A DNA stretch of 64,000 bases. Source: Paenibacillus ginsengihumi DSM 21568 (GTDB lineage: Bacteria > Bacillota > Bacilli > Paenibacillales > NBRC-103111). Within the stretch, counting starts at the first letter, position 1. Each line of letters starts with the position of its first letter. Positions 8,180 to 16,137 of the stretch are shown here, piece by piece. A program made the translations under genes and the position numbers. The stretch spans positions 1 to 64,000 of the forward strand of contig NZ_KB905565.1 of assembly GCF_000380965.1 (NCBI RefSeq), written 5' to 3'. The notes under the pieces were generated by a model. That model was given only the letters and a program-made list of their open reading frames with translations, did not search any database and was not told the origin of the DNA.

Positions 8180-8491
8180 GTGTCTTCGATACTGATTGTC
8201 GGCGCCGATCATCTCGGCAACATGCCGGAGCAGCTTATGACGCTTGGCTACCGCGAGGTGCTGCATGTGTCCGGACGCAAGTGCCAGGCGGTCAAGAAGG
8301 GCATTCCCGAGCATGTCGATGCCGTGCTGGTGCTGACCGACTATGTGAACCACAACTTATCCAAAGCGATTCGGCAAAAAGCCAAGGAGCAATCGCTGCC
8401 GATTTATTATGCCAAGCGCTCCTGGTGCTCAGTGCAAAAAGCGCTGTGCTCGTGTGAGCGGGAATGCCCGCTGGAGCAGCAGAGACATTAA
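8180..8491 (+). CDS. DUF2325-domain protein, cysteine-rich tail
   Basis: 103-residue soluble protein with the DUF2325 signature at its start (SSILIVGADHLGNMPEQL, then VLHVSGRKCQAVKKGIPEHVDAVLVLTDYVNH). Members are small Rossmann-like proteins of unknown biochemical role. The C-terminus is unusually rich in cysteine (SWCSVQKALCSCERECPLE), which suggests metal or Fe-S binding. GTG 8180 is preceded by CGGAGGT at 8165-8171. The promoter upstream carries two Fur boxes, so the gene should be induced by iron limitation. Its last four bases overlap the end of the convergent GntR gene. The function is unknown. Confidence 0.8.
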   Translation: MSSILIVGADHLGNMPEQLMTLGYREVLHVSGRKCQAVKKGIPEHVDAVLVLTDYVNHNLSKAIRQKAKEQSLPIYYAKRSWCSVQKALCSCERECPLEQQRH

Positions 8492-9189
8492 CTGCCGCTC
8501 GTCTTTAGCTCCCGGAGCGTTTGTTCGACCTTCTGCAAATGGGAGGCCATCCGCTGTTTTGCCAGCGGCGGGTCTCCTTTCTTTATCGCCTCGACGATCG
8601 ACCGGTGCTCTGCTGTAAGCCGGGCGGCCTCGCTCTGCTCGGCGAACAGCCACAGCTTCCGGCTCTCGCGCATGACGGGCCCGATCGACTTTAGCAGCGT
8701 CTCCAGCGTACGGGCCAGCAGCGCATTGCCGGCCGCGCGGGCAACGGCCGCATGGAAGCGGATGTCGCTGCGCTCCAGCGTTTCTTCCTCCGTCTCGTTC
8801 ATCATTTCGCCGAGAATCGCCTCCAGCTCCGCCAGCCGCTCCCCGCTTCGTCTTTCTGCCGCGAGCGCGGCGCTCTCCGGTTCCAGGATGCATCTAAGCT
8901 CCAGCCATTCCAGCAGCTGCGGCATATTCACGATCGGCGGCGCTTCCAGCCGGGCGCTGCCGCTATTGCTCAGCACGAAGGTGCCGCCGCCGTGCCGTAC
9001 GTCGACCCACCCTTCCGTTCTAAGCACCGTGAGCGCTTCCCGCACGGTCGAGCGTCCGACGCCCAGCGTCTTGGCGAGCTGTTCGACCGACGGCAGCCGC
9101 GTGCCGACGGGCCATTCCCCGCGAACGATTCTTTCCCGCAGCGCCTCGGCCGCGAATTCGTATGCTTTGCGTATCACTGAAGCGGTCAC
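8488..9189 (-). CDS. GntR-family (FadR/FCD) regulator of glycolate/lactate oxidation
   Basis: Winged helix-turn-helix at residues 8-75 (RGEWPVGTRLPSVEQLAKTLGVGRSTVREAL) followed by an FCD ligand-binding domain (LEPESAALAAERR; SDIRFHAAVARAAGN; EHRSIVEAI) with the usual metal-binding histidines. It starts at GTG 9189 with AGGAAAG upstream. It is divergent from glcD-glcF, and the palindrome GTCATCAGATGAC beside the glcD promoter fits the TCATCnGATGA site known for LutR of Bacillus. I infer that it represses glcDF and is released by glycolate, lactate or a similar 2-hydroxy acid. Confidence 0.88.
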   Translation of the reverse strand: MTASVIRKAYEFAAEALRERIVRGEWPVGTRLPSVEQLAKTLGVGRSTVREALTVLRTEGWVDVRHGGGTFVLSNSGSARLEAPPIVNMPQLLEWLELRCILEPESAALAAERRSGERLAELEAILGEMMNETEEETLERSDIRFHAAVARAAGNALLARTLETLLKSIGPVMRESRKLWLFAEQSEAARLTAEHRSIVEAIKKGDPPLAKQRMASHLQKVEQTLRELKTSGS

Positions 9190-9253
9190 TTCGCTTTCCT
9201 GCGTAACTGATTCCTGGCTAGCGCATTAGCCGGATGTAAGTCTCTTTATTTTA

Positions 9254-9316
9254 TCATAGACGCCTATGACGAACGAGTCCCTTGCGTCACCGCTCGCCGC
9301 CTGCGGTATTGAACAT
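9254..9316 (+). repeat. degenerate copy R2 of the dispersed modular repeat (module A)
   Basis: ATAGACGCCTATGACGAACG followed by a worn right arm and GCCTGCGGTATTGAA. This matches module A of the repeat family with several substitutions. It lies in the divergent region between the GntR gene and glcD. Confidence 0.7.
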
Positions 9317-9484
9317 TCCGCGTGGCCTCGCCGAATATTACCACGTTAGAATCGCGCTGAAGCTCTACCCTCATCGCATCCAACGGGCGGCGCAGCAGAA
9401 GAGCGCGCTGACGCTGCCGAAGCGCTTGCCGCGCGGTCGCCCGGGGCCTCCACAGCGCCTGCGGAGCAATTTTGCTGAAAACGA

Positions 9485-9544
9485 TTGACACCGGAAAATA
9501 GCGGCTTCTATAATGGGATTGTTCACTTAAAGTCATCAGATGAC
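9485..9544 (+). promoter_or_regulatory. glcD promoter and LutR-like operator
   Basis: Consensus -35 TTGACA (9485-9490) and -10 TATAAT (9509-9514) with an 18-nt spacer. A perfect 13-bp palindrome, GTCATCAGATGAC (9532-9544), begins about 18 nt after the -10, just past the expected transcription start. It matches the TCATCnGATGA motif of FCD-type GntR repressors such as LutR. Confidence 0.8.
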
Positions 9545-9600
9545 CTGAACAATTATATCGCATATGCCAAAAAAGTTGTCTCATGGGAGGCTGTATTCTC

Positions 9601-11055
9601 ATGCTCGCTGCATCCATTTGCAATGAACTCAGAGCGATCGTCGGCTCTTCGTGGTTTCGCGACGATGCGGAATCGCTCATCGCCTACAGCTACGACGCGA
9701 CACCTTTGTATCAGTCGATGCCGGACGGCGTCGTTTTTCCCGCTTCGACGGAGGAGGCGGCGGCCGTTATGAAGGTGTGCGCCAGGCACCGGATTCCCGT
9801 CGTCTCCCGCGGGGCAGGCAGCAACCTGTGCGCCGGCGTCGTGCCGCTGCATGGGGGGCTGGTCATGGTTATGACGCGAATGAACCGGCTGCTCGAAATC
9901 GACGAGGACAATTTGACGGCGACCTTTCAGACAGGCTTGAATACGAAGCGTTTTCATACAGCGGTCGAGGAAACCGGTTTGTTCTATCCGCCGGACCCGA
10001 GCAGCATGATCATCTGCACGATGGGCGGCAATATCGCCCTTGGCGCGGGCGGGCTGCGCGGGCTGAAGTACGGCACGACCAAGGATTACGTGATCGGTCT
10101 CGAAGCGGTGCTCGCCAGCGGCGAAGTGATTCGCACGGGGGGCAAGCTGGTGAAGGACGTCGCCGGCTACGACTTGACCCGGCTGCTCGTCGGCTCGGGA
10201 GGGACGCTGGCGATCTTGACTGAAGCGACGGTCAAGCTGATTCCGAAGCCCGTCTATCGCCGGGCGATGCTGGCCGTCTACAGCGATCTCCACGCGGCGG
10301 CGCGGACGGTATCGCGCATCGTCGCGAACCGGATCACCCCCTGTACGCTGGAATTTATGGACCAGCCCACCATCCAGGTCGTCGAATCGTTCGCGCGTAT
10401 CGGGCTGCCGGTCGAGGCGCAGGCGGTGCTGGCGATCGAGCAGGACGGCGAGGAAGCGCAGGTGGAGCGGGATTTGCGGCAGATCGAGCAGCTTTGCGCG
10501 GCCGAAGGGGCGATCCAGGTCAAGGTGGCCGAATCGCCGGAGGAAGGAGCCAAGGTGATGGAAGCCCGGCGCTCGGCGCTGGCGGCGCTCTCGCGGCTGC
10601 GGCCGACAACGATATTGGAGGACGCGACGGTTCCCCGTTCGAAAATCGCCGATATGGTGCTCGAAATTCAGCGCATCGCCGCCAAGCACAACGTGAGGAT
10701 CTGCACATTCGGCCATGCGGGAGACGGCAATCTGCATCCGACGGCAATGACCGACGCGCGGGATGCGGACGAAATTCACCGCGTCGAGCTGGCGTTCGAG
10801 GAAATTTTCGACGCCGCCCTGCGGATGGGGGGCACGATTACCGGCGAGCACGGAGTCGGCCGCGTGAAGGCGCCTTATTTGGAGTGGAAGGTCGGGGCCG
10901 CGGGCATCGACCTGATGAAGCGTCTCAAAGCCGCCTTCGATCCCGACAATCTGCTGAACCCGGGCAAGCTGTTCGCCGAGACGCGAAGGCGCATCGTCTG
11001 GAGCGCGGGAGAAGCCGGCGACGCCAAGCGGGAGGGAACGCGCCATGACGACTAG
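9601..11055 (+). CDS. glcD: glycolate oxidase subunit GlcD (FAD-linked)
   Basis: FAD-binding dehydrogenase subunit that oxidises glycolate (or D-lactate) to the 2-oxo acid and hands electrons to GlcF. FAD_binding_4 motifs are present: VVSRGAGSNLCAGVVP near residue 80, PPDPSSMIICTMGGNIA near 135-150, and GGKLVKDVAGYDLTRLLVGS near 180-200. The C-terminal FAD-oxidase domain ends with FGHAGDGNLHP, TITGEHGVGRVKAPYL and DPDNLLNPGK. ATG 9583 lies inside the ribosome binding site region, since GGGAGG (9585-9590) is 10 nt from ATG 9601. The gene overlaps glcF by 11 bp. No glcE is present, as in several Firmicutes. Confidence 0.92.
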   Translation: MLAASICNELRAIVGSSWFRDDAESLIAYSYDATPLYQSMPDGVVFPASTEEAAAVMKVCARHRIPVVSRGAGSNLCAGVVPLHGGLVMVMTRMNRLLEIDEDNLTATFQTGLNTKRFHTAVEETGLFYPPDPSSMIICTMGGNIALGAGGLRGLKYGTTKDYVIGLEAVLASGEVIRTGGKLVKDVAGYDLTRLLVGSGGTLAILTEATVKLIPKPVYRRAMLAVYSDLHAAARTVSRIVANRITPCTLEFMDQPTIQVVESFARIGLPVEAQAVLAIEQDGEEAQVERDLRQIEQLCAAEGAIQVKVAESPEEGAKVMEARRSALAALSRLRPTTILEDATVPRSKIADMVLEIQRIAAKHNVRICTFGHAGDGNLHPTAMTDARDADEIHRVELAFEEIFDAALRMGGTITGEHGVGRVKAPYLEWKVGAAGIDLMKRLKAAFDPDNLLNPGKLFAETRRRIVWSAGEAGDAKREGTRHDD

Positions 11056-12484
11056 CGCCAAATCGCTCAGCGAGAAGCTCAAGCTGACGCTGGATGCGGA
11101 TCAGCTCACCAACTGCATGCGCTGTGGCTTCTGCCAGACGTCCTGTCCGACCTTCGAGGAGACGGGGCTCGAAGCGGCATCGCCGCGCGGGCGCATCGCG
11201 CTGATGAAGGCGGCGGCCGACGGCATGCTGGAGCCGGATGCGGCGTTCCGGCAGCAGATGGACCTGTGCCTCGGCTGCCGCGCCTGTGAGCCTGCCTGCC
11301 CGTCCGATGTCAAATACGGACAGCTGATCGAGCAGGCCCGGGAGGCGATCGCCAGCGAGCAGCCATACTCGCGGCCGGTCAAGCTGCTGCGCCGTCTGGC
11401 GCTGGAGGGGCTGTTCCCGCACCACGGCCGGATGCGCCTGCTCGGCGGCCTGCTGCGGCTGTACCAGCGCAGCGGCCTGCGGACGCTGGCCCGGCGGCTC
11501 GGCATCCTCGGCCTTTTCCCGCAGCATATGCGCGAGATGGAGGCGGTGCTCCCGGACGCCGCCGGCGACGGCGTCATTCGCCGCTGGGAGCGGCTGGGGC
11601 TGCCGGCGCGCTGGGAGGCGGTGTCGGGCGGCGACCGGCAGCTTGTCATTCCCGCCGCCCTGGACGCCGCCGCGAAGCCGGTCGCCCGCGTCGGGCTGTT
11701 CCGCGGCTGCATCATGGATGCGCTGTTCACGGAGACGAACGTGCACACGATCAAGCTGCTGCGCCTGGCCGGCTACGAGGTCGTCATTCCGGCGGCGCAG
11801 ACGTGCTGCGGCGCGCTGCACGCCCATGCCGGAGAGAAGGCGAGCGCGCGCCGGCTGGCTGCGCGCAACGTGGCCGCTTTCGCGGCCGCCGGCGTGGACT
11901 GCGTCGCGAGCAACGCGGGGGGCTGCGGAGCCAGCTTGAAGGAGTACGACCATCTCCTTCATGGCGATCCGCAGCTGGCTGAGCCCGCCCGCCGGTTCGC
12001 CGCCGGCGTGCGCGACGTGACCGAGCTGCTCGCGGAAGGGCGGCCGCTGCCGCTGAAGCCATTGCGCGCGGACGGGGAGCAGGTGACCGTCACGTATCAG
12101 GACTCCTGCCACCTGCGCAACGTGATGCGCGTCCAGTCGCCGCCGCGGCGGATGATCGCTTCCGTGCCGGGCGTCCGGCTGCGCGAGCTGCAGGAGGCGG
12201 ACCGCTGCTGCGGCTCGGCGGGCATTTACAACCTGACGCAGCCGGACATGTCTTCCCGCGTGCTCGACCGGAAGATGGAGCACGTGGAACGGACGCGGGC
12301 GAACGTGGTTTTGACCGCCAACCCCGGCTGCCTGTTACAGATGAAGTGGGGCATCGCCCGGGCCGGTCTGACGCAGCAGATGGAGGCGCTGCATCTCGTC
12401 GACTTTTTGGCGCGTTCGCTGCAGGAGAATGAGGCGGAGCAGGGGAGAAGGGATGCTGTACGGTCCGGTAGCGGCCGTTCATAA
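11045..12484 (+). CDS. glcF: glycolate oxidase iron-sulfur subunit GlcF
   Basis: Electron-transfer subunit partnering GlcD at the membrane. Two [4Fe-4S] ferredoxin motifs are seen: C24-x2-C27-x2-C30-x3-C34 and C75-x2-C78-x2-C81-x3-C85. Two cysteine-rich CCG domains follow (QTCCGALHAHAGE and DRCCGSAGIYNLTQP), typical of GlcF/HdrB/LutA electron carriers. The 479-residue length is slightly above the usual 400-450, owing to a long C-terminal tail rich in E and R. It overlaps glcD translationally and is controlled from the glcD promoter. No clear terminator follows; a broken MFS gene begins about 100 nt later. Confidence 0.92.
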   Translation: MTTSAKSLSEKLKLTLDADQLTNCMRCGFCQTSCPTFEETGLEAASPRGRIALMKAAADGMLEPDAAFRQQMDLCLGCRACEPACPSDVKYGQLIEQAREAIASEQPYSRPVKLLRRLALEGLFPHHGRMRLLGGLLRLYQRSGLRTLARRLGILGLFPQHMREMEAVLPDAAGDGVIRRWERLGLPARWEAVSGGDRQLVIPAALDAAAKPVARVGLFRGCIMDALFTETNVHTIKLLRLAGYEVVIPAAQTCCGALHAHAGEKASARRLAARNVAAFAAAGVDCVASNAGGCGASLKEYDHLLHGDPQLAEPARRFAAGVRDVTELLAEGRPLPLKPLRADGEQVTVTYQDSCHLRNVMRVQSPPRRMIASVPGVRLRELQEADRCCGSAGIYNLTQPDMSSRVLDRKMEHVERTRANVVLTANPGCLLQMKWGIARAGLTQQMEALHLVDFLARSLQENEAEQGRRDAVRSGSGRS

Positions 12485-12591
12485 CAGCATGTACGTGATC
12501 GGGTGGAGCGATATCGATATGATCGTCATACGAGGGGCGTTGAATCCGCTGATTCATCTTCTCGCCGGATAAGAATGTTTTCGCCGTCACC

Positions 12592-13638
12592 ATGATCTCC
12601 GTCGCCGAATACGTCCCCATGTTCATTTTTGCCTTCATCGGCGGCGCCTTTGCCGATCGTTGGCGCCCCAAGCGGACGATCGTCTGTTGCGAGGTGTTAA
12701 GCGCGCTGTCCGTCTTTGCCGTCTTGGCGCTGGTGGAGTGCGGGGCATGGCCGGCGATCTTTGTTGCCACACTATGCTCTTCCATCGTCTCGCAATTTGC
12801 CCAGCCATCCGGAATGAAGCTGTTCAAGCTGCATGTGCGGGACGAGGACGCGCCGACCTGCATGGCGCTGCTGCAGACGCTGATTTCTGTCTTTATGGTG
12901 GCCGGCCCGCCGCTCGGCACGCTGGTGTACCGGCAATGGGGGATCGTCCCCGCGCTGTGGATGACCGGGGCCGCCTTTGTTCTGTCTGCTCTGGCGCTGC
13001 TGCGTCTGCCCTCAGACCGGGTGCAGGCAGAGGAGCCCCGGGCGGCGCTGCTGCGCGACATGGCGGACGGAATCCGTTATGTGCTGCGAGTCAAGGAACT
13101 GCTCAAGCTCAACGTATGCTTCGCGCTAGCAGGGCTCGGGGTGGGCCTTATTACGCCGCTGACGGTGTTTGTCGCGACCGAAAGGCTGGGTTTGTCCCCT
13201 CTGCACCTGCCGTGGCTCGCCGTTCCTTACGGAGCGGGGGAAATCATCGGTGGGCTGGCAGCATTTATGCTGGCCGCCAAGGTGTCTCCCCGACGCCAGC
13301 TCTTGGCGGGACTTTTTGTCAACGGGGCAGGCATCGTCTTGACGGGATTATCGGCTGAGCTGTGGCTGACAATGGCCGCCCAATTTATGTTGGCGCTGTT
13401 CCAGCCGGCCATCTTCATCGGCAACCAAGGCTTGGTCATGAAGCATGCCGGAGAAGCTTACATCGGCCGGGTCACCGGCATTCGCACGCCGCTCATGACG
13501 GGCTCGATGCTGCTTGCCATGAGCTTGTCCGGCGTCTTGAAGCAGTCGCTCTCTTTGCCTGTTGCCTACGGTTTGGCGGGATTATGCTTTTGGGCAGGAA
13601 TGATCGCCGTCCCGGCCGAATTCCATTCGGCGAGATAA
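12592..13638 (+). CDS. MFS transporter, N-terminally truncated (probable pseudogene)
   Basis: The frame encodes about ten membrane segments of a major facilitator of the macrolide-efflux/EntS type, including the loop 2-3 motif GGAFADRWRPKRT near residue 20. In full-length members this motif lies near residue 65-75, so about 50 residues including transmembrane helix 1 are missing. The frame is open upstream only to a TGA near 12550 and has no ribosome binding site. The 48 codons before it (12454-12588, other frame) do not restore a helix. I infer loss of the 5' end by deletion next to glcF, leaving a gene that is probably not functional; a frameshift is the alternative. Confidence 0.65.
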   Translation: MISVAEYVPMFIFAFIGGAFADRWRPKRTIVCCEVLSALSVFAVLALVECGAWPAIFVATLCSSIVSQFAQPSGMKLFKLHVRDEDAPTCMALLQTLISVFMVAGPPLGTLVYRQWGIVPALWMTGAAFVLSALALLRLPSDRVQAEEPRAALLRDMADGIRYVLRVKELLKLNVCFALAGLGVGLITPLTVFVATERLGLSPLHLPWLAVPYGAGEIIGGLAAFMLAAKVSPRRQLLAGLFVNGAGIVLTGLSAELWLTMAAQFMLALFQPAIFIGNQGLVMKHAGEAYIGRVTGIRTPLMTGSMLLAMSLSGVLKQSLSLPVAYGLAGLCFWAGMIAVPAEFHSAR

Positions 13639-13724
13639 GGAACTTGACGAAACGAGCGCCATCCCTCTCTTTGCGGTATAATAGGCTGGAAGACGGAACT
13701 GCTAGATTTGGGGAGGTATCGGCT

Positions 13725-14354
13725 TTGAAAAAATTTATGCTCGGTCTGCTGTGCGGCATCGGCCTTGCTATATCGACCGCGGCGGCGGCCTCGGATGAAG
13801 TTCGCGCGGTGCTGTTTCCCGTAACATTCGAATTTGACGGCAAGGCGCAGGAGCTGGATGCGCGGTATCAGGTGTTGAACTATGAAGGGAATACGTATGT
13901 TCCCATCCGGTTTGTCGCGGAAAATTTGGGCGCTGGCGCTTCCTACGACCCGCAGGCCCGCAAAGTGTCGATCGTGAAGCAGCCCGAGACGACCGACGAA
14001 TCCAAGCTTACCCGTTGGCTGGTCAAATACCGTCTGGAACGGGGCATGGAATCCAAGGACGTGAAGCGCTGGTTCGGCGACCCCTCCTTCGTGACCCGCA
14101 TCGAGCCCGCCTCGCAGCAGGTGTGGCGCTACGACGTCGGGGCGAAGCAGGGGTATCAGCACGGCGGGCTGAGCACAGACACGGAAGGCCTGAAGAAGGG
14201 CGACCTGGCCGCGCAGCTGTTTCTGACCTGGAACGCCTCCGGGCAGCTGGAGCGATACGACTTCTGGTATACGGCAGAGCAAAACGGGGAGAAGCGCATT
14301 TTCTCATACATTGTATATCCTGACGGATCGACCGGCGGCGTGCTGCAAGAATAA
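13725..14354 (+). CDS. secreted stalk-domain (copper amine oxidase N-like) protein
   Basis: Begins at TTG 13725 behind GGGAGG (13711-13716). It has a signal peptide (KKFMLGLLCGIGLAISTAAAA) and a stalk domain with the characteristic NTYVPIRFVAENLGAGASYD, which in Paenibacillus proteins anchors or spaces cell-envelope proteins. The C-terminal half (residues about 85-209) has no domain I recognise; it contains WRYDVGAKQGY and ends YPDGSTGGVLQE. It is followed by a good bidirectional terminator. The protein is probably exported and wall-associated; its role is unknown. Confidence 0.8.
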   Translation: MKKFMLGLLCGIGLAISTAAAASDEVRAVLFPVTFEFDGKAQELDARYQVLNYEGNTYVPIRFVAENLGAGASYDPQARKVSIVKQPETTDESKLTRWLVKYRLERGMESKDVKRWFGDPSFVTRIEPASQQVWRYDVGAKQGYQHGGLSTDTEGLKKGDLAAQLFLTWNASGQLERYDFWYTAEQNGEKRIFSYIVYPDGSTGGVLQE

Positions 14355-14360
14355 AATAAA

Positions 14361-14405
14361 AAAATCCCTCGGCACAATCGGCGTGGCCTTTGTCCGAGGG
14401 ATTTT
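14361..14405. terminator. bidirectional terminator between the stalk-protein and anti-sigma genes
   Basis: AAAATCCCTCGG (14361-14372) pairs with CCGAGGGATTTT (14394-14405); A-rich and T-rich flanks allow use on both strands. Further T residues follow. Confidence 0.85.
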
Positions 14406-14523
14406 GTTTGATAGCGATCCACGGGAGCACGGGAAAGAGCGGCAGCTGCCCCCTTTGCCAAGTCACGCGGTCACGCCAAGCACATCGTAGTTGGTAAAAG
14501 AACGCCGCAAAGCGCCTGTCGCC

Positions 14524-15348
14524 TCAGCGCTGGGGCAACCGGAAAATAAGCGCCTCCGGCGAGGTCGGCGAGTCGCTGCCGCCGCTCGGCTCGATCGTCA
14601 GCGAAATGTTGTCGGCCTGGCTGAGCGACCGGTCGCGGATATAGAGGTGGGCGCGGTCGACGTTCTGGCGCATAAGGCCGAGATTGGCGCGAGCCGAGCC
14701 GCGAACCGCCCACGCTTGAACGACGTAGCCTTCGCTCGGCATGAAGCCCTCCAGCAGCACGACCGCTTCGCCGGAAGCAATGTTGTACCAGATAAACCCT
14801 TCGCCCAGGCTCCGGTTCGCCGGTTCGGCGCGAAAGCTGGCCGTCGCAGGGTCGCCCATCATGTAGGCCGCCTCGGGCAAACGTTCGGCGACGTAATGGC
14901 TGCGCTGTTCCTCCGGCGCGGCGGCGGTTCGCATCAGGCTGAAGACGGCGAGTCCGAGCAGCAGAGAGGCGGTCGCCCCGTACAGCCATCGCCGCTTTCG
15001 CCGCAACAGGTCGCGAAGGCGGCGGCGCAGTCCGATCAAGCGGACGCGCGCCAGCAGCGAGCGGCGGACGGATGCGGACGGCAGCGCCGCGGATGCATCG
15101 GATAAGGGGCCTTGCGTCTCCGCTCGTCCGCTGCGCGGCTCGGCCGCCGCTCCAAGCAGCGGGCGCCATTCGGACACGATCGCCCGGCACGCGGTGCATT
15201 CCGCCAGATGTCGCTCCATTGCCTGCATCTCCGCCCGCCCCGTATGACCCAGCAGCCAGTCGATCCACGCCTGCTCGCCGTATGCTTGGCGGCAAGCTTC
15301 TGCGGCCTCGGCGTCCGGACGGGAAACGAGATTCTTCCAATCCTTCAT
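14524..15348 (-). CDS. anti-sigma factor with zinc finger and RskA-like domain
   Basis: Membrane-bound inhibitor of the ECF sigma factor encoded just upstream. It carries an N-terminal zinc-binding anti-sigma motif (H47-x3-C51-x2-C54 in MERHLAECTACRA), a basic stretch, one transmembrane helix (about residues 121-139) and an extracytoplasmic RskA-type domain (EGFMPSEGYVVQAWAV, ANLGLM, SLTIEPSGGSDSPTSP). ATG 15348 overlaps the sigma stop codon as ATGA, so translation is coupled. It is expected to hold the sigma factor until an envelope signal triggers release or proteolysis; the signal is not known. Confidence 0.88.
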   Translation of the reverse strand: MKDWKNLVSRPDAEAAEACRQAYGEQAWIDWLLGHTGRAEMQAMERHLAECTACRAIVSEWRPLLGAAAEPRSGRAETQGPLSDASAALPSASVRRSLLARVRLIGLRRRLRDLLRRKRRWLYGATASLLLGLAVFSLMRTAAAPEEQRSHYVAERLPEAAYMMGDPATASFRAEPANRSLGEGFIWYNIASGEAVVLLEGFMPSEGYVVQAWAVRGSARANLGLMRQNVDRAHLYIRDRSLSQADNISLTIEPSGGSDSPTSPEALIFRLPQR

Positions 15349-15971
15349 CCTTTGCTCTTTCCTCCCTTCGCGCGGCTGTTGCCGCTTGTTTGCCAGCCCC
15401 GTTTTGCCAACTGCCGGCGCATGCCGTTCATTCCGTAGCGAATCCACGATTTCACGGTGCCGAGCGGTACGTTCCACAAGACCGACAGCTCCCGTTGACT
15501 GATCTCGCCCAAGTAGCTTCCGACAATCGCCTGCTTCTGATTGGGCGGCAGTGCATGCAGCGCCTCCCACAGCGCTTCCTTCTGCACCCGCAGCAGCGCC
15601 TGCTCCTCAGGCGAAGCGTTGCCGGGAGCGGAGGATGCCGCAATCCGCTCGGCCGCTGCGGCATCTTCTTCCCCGATGCCGCAGCGCACCCGTTGCCGCC
15701 GGCGCAACCGATCCAGGCAGCGGCTGCGCGTCATGACAGCCAGCCACGATTCCACCGAGCCCCGCAGCGGGTCGTAATCGCCGCCCCTCCGCAGCGCTTC
15801 CAGGAACACATCGTGGCACACATCCTCCGCTTCCATCCGGTCGTCCAGCATCCGCAGCGCGATGCTCATAATGAATGGCGCGTATCTGGCGTAAAACAGG
15901 TCGAACGCCTCGGCCGACCCTTCGCACATCGCACGAAGCACCTTCGCCATGCCGCCGCCAGACTCGTTCAT
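15345..15971 (-). CDS. ECF RNA polymerase sigma factor
   Basis: Sigma-70 family group 4: region 2 (FDLFYARYAPFIMSIALRML, AEDVCHDVFLEAL, SWLAVMTRSRCLDRLRRRQ) and region 4 (LPPNQKQAIVGSYLGEISQ, then WNVPLGTVKSWIRYGM). 208 residues. AAGGAGGT stands 7 nt before the ATG. The partner anti-sigma gene follows with a 4-nt overlap. Divergently transcribed next to it is a NEW3-domain/ABC-exporter operon, a likely target because the two share one 166-bp intergenic region. A conventional ECF promoter could not be assigned with confidence. Confidence 0.9.
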   Translation of the reverse strand: MNESGGGMAKVLRAMCEGSAEAFDLFYARYAPFIMSIALRMLDDRMEAEDVCHDVFLEALRRGGDYDPLRGSVESWLAVMTRSRCLDRLRRRQRVRCGIGEEDAAAAERIAASSAPGNASPEEQALLRVQKEALWEALHALPPNQKQAIVGSYLGEISQRELSVLWNVPLGTVKSWIRYGMNGMRRQLAKRGWQTSGNSRAKGGKSKG

Positions 15972-16137
15972 CTGCGAGACCTCCTTGCGACGAAGTATTG
16001 CCGGTGAACCCCTTTACTTCTTTTTTTATCAAAAAATCGCTCGGCAGAAAACCGATAAAAAACGAAAAATGTGTAAATCCGCAGCGCCGTCTCGTGCGTA
16101 CCGACAGATGAACAAACGCCTGGAAAGGGGGATGCGC

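Noticed and set aside
9553-11082. Minus-strand frame of 509 codons opposite glcD
   Set aside because: Antisense shadow of glcD; its R-rich composition and lack of family motifs do not support coding.
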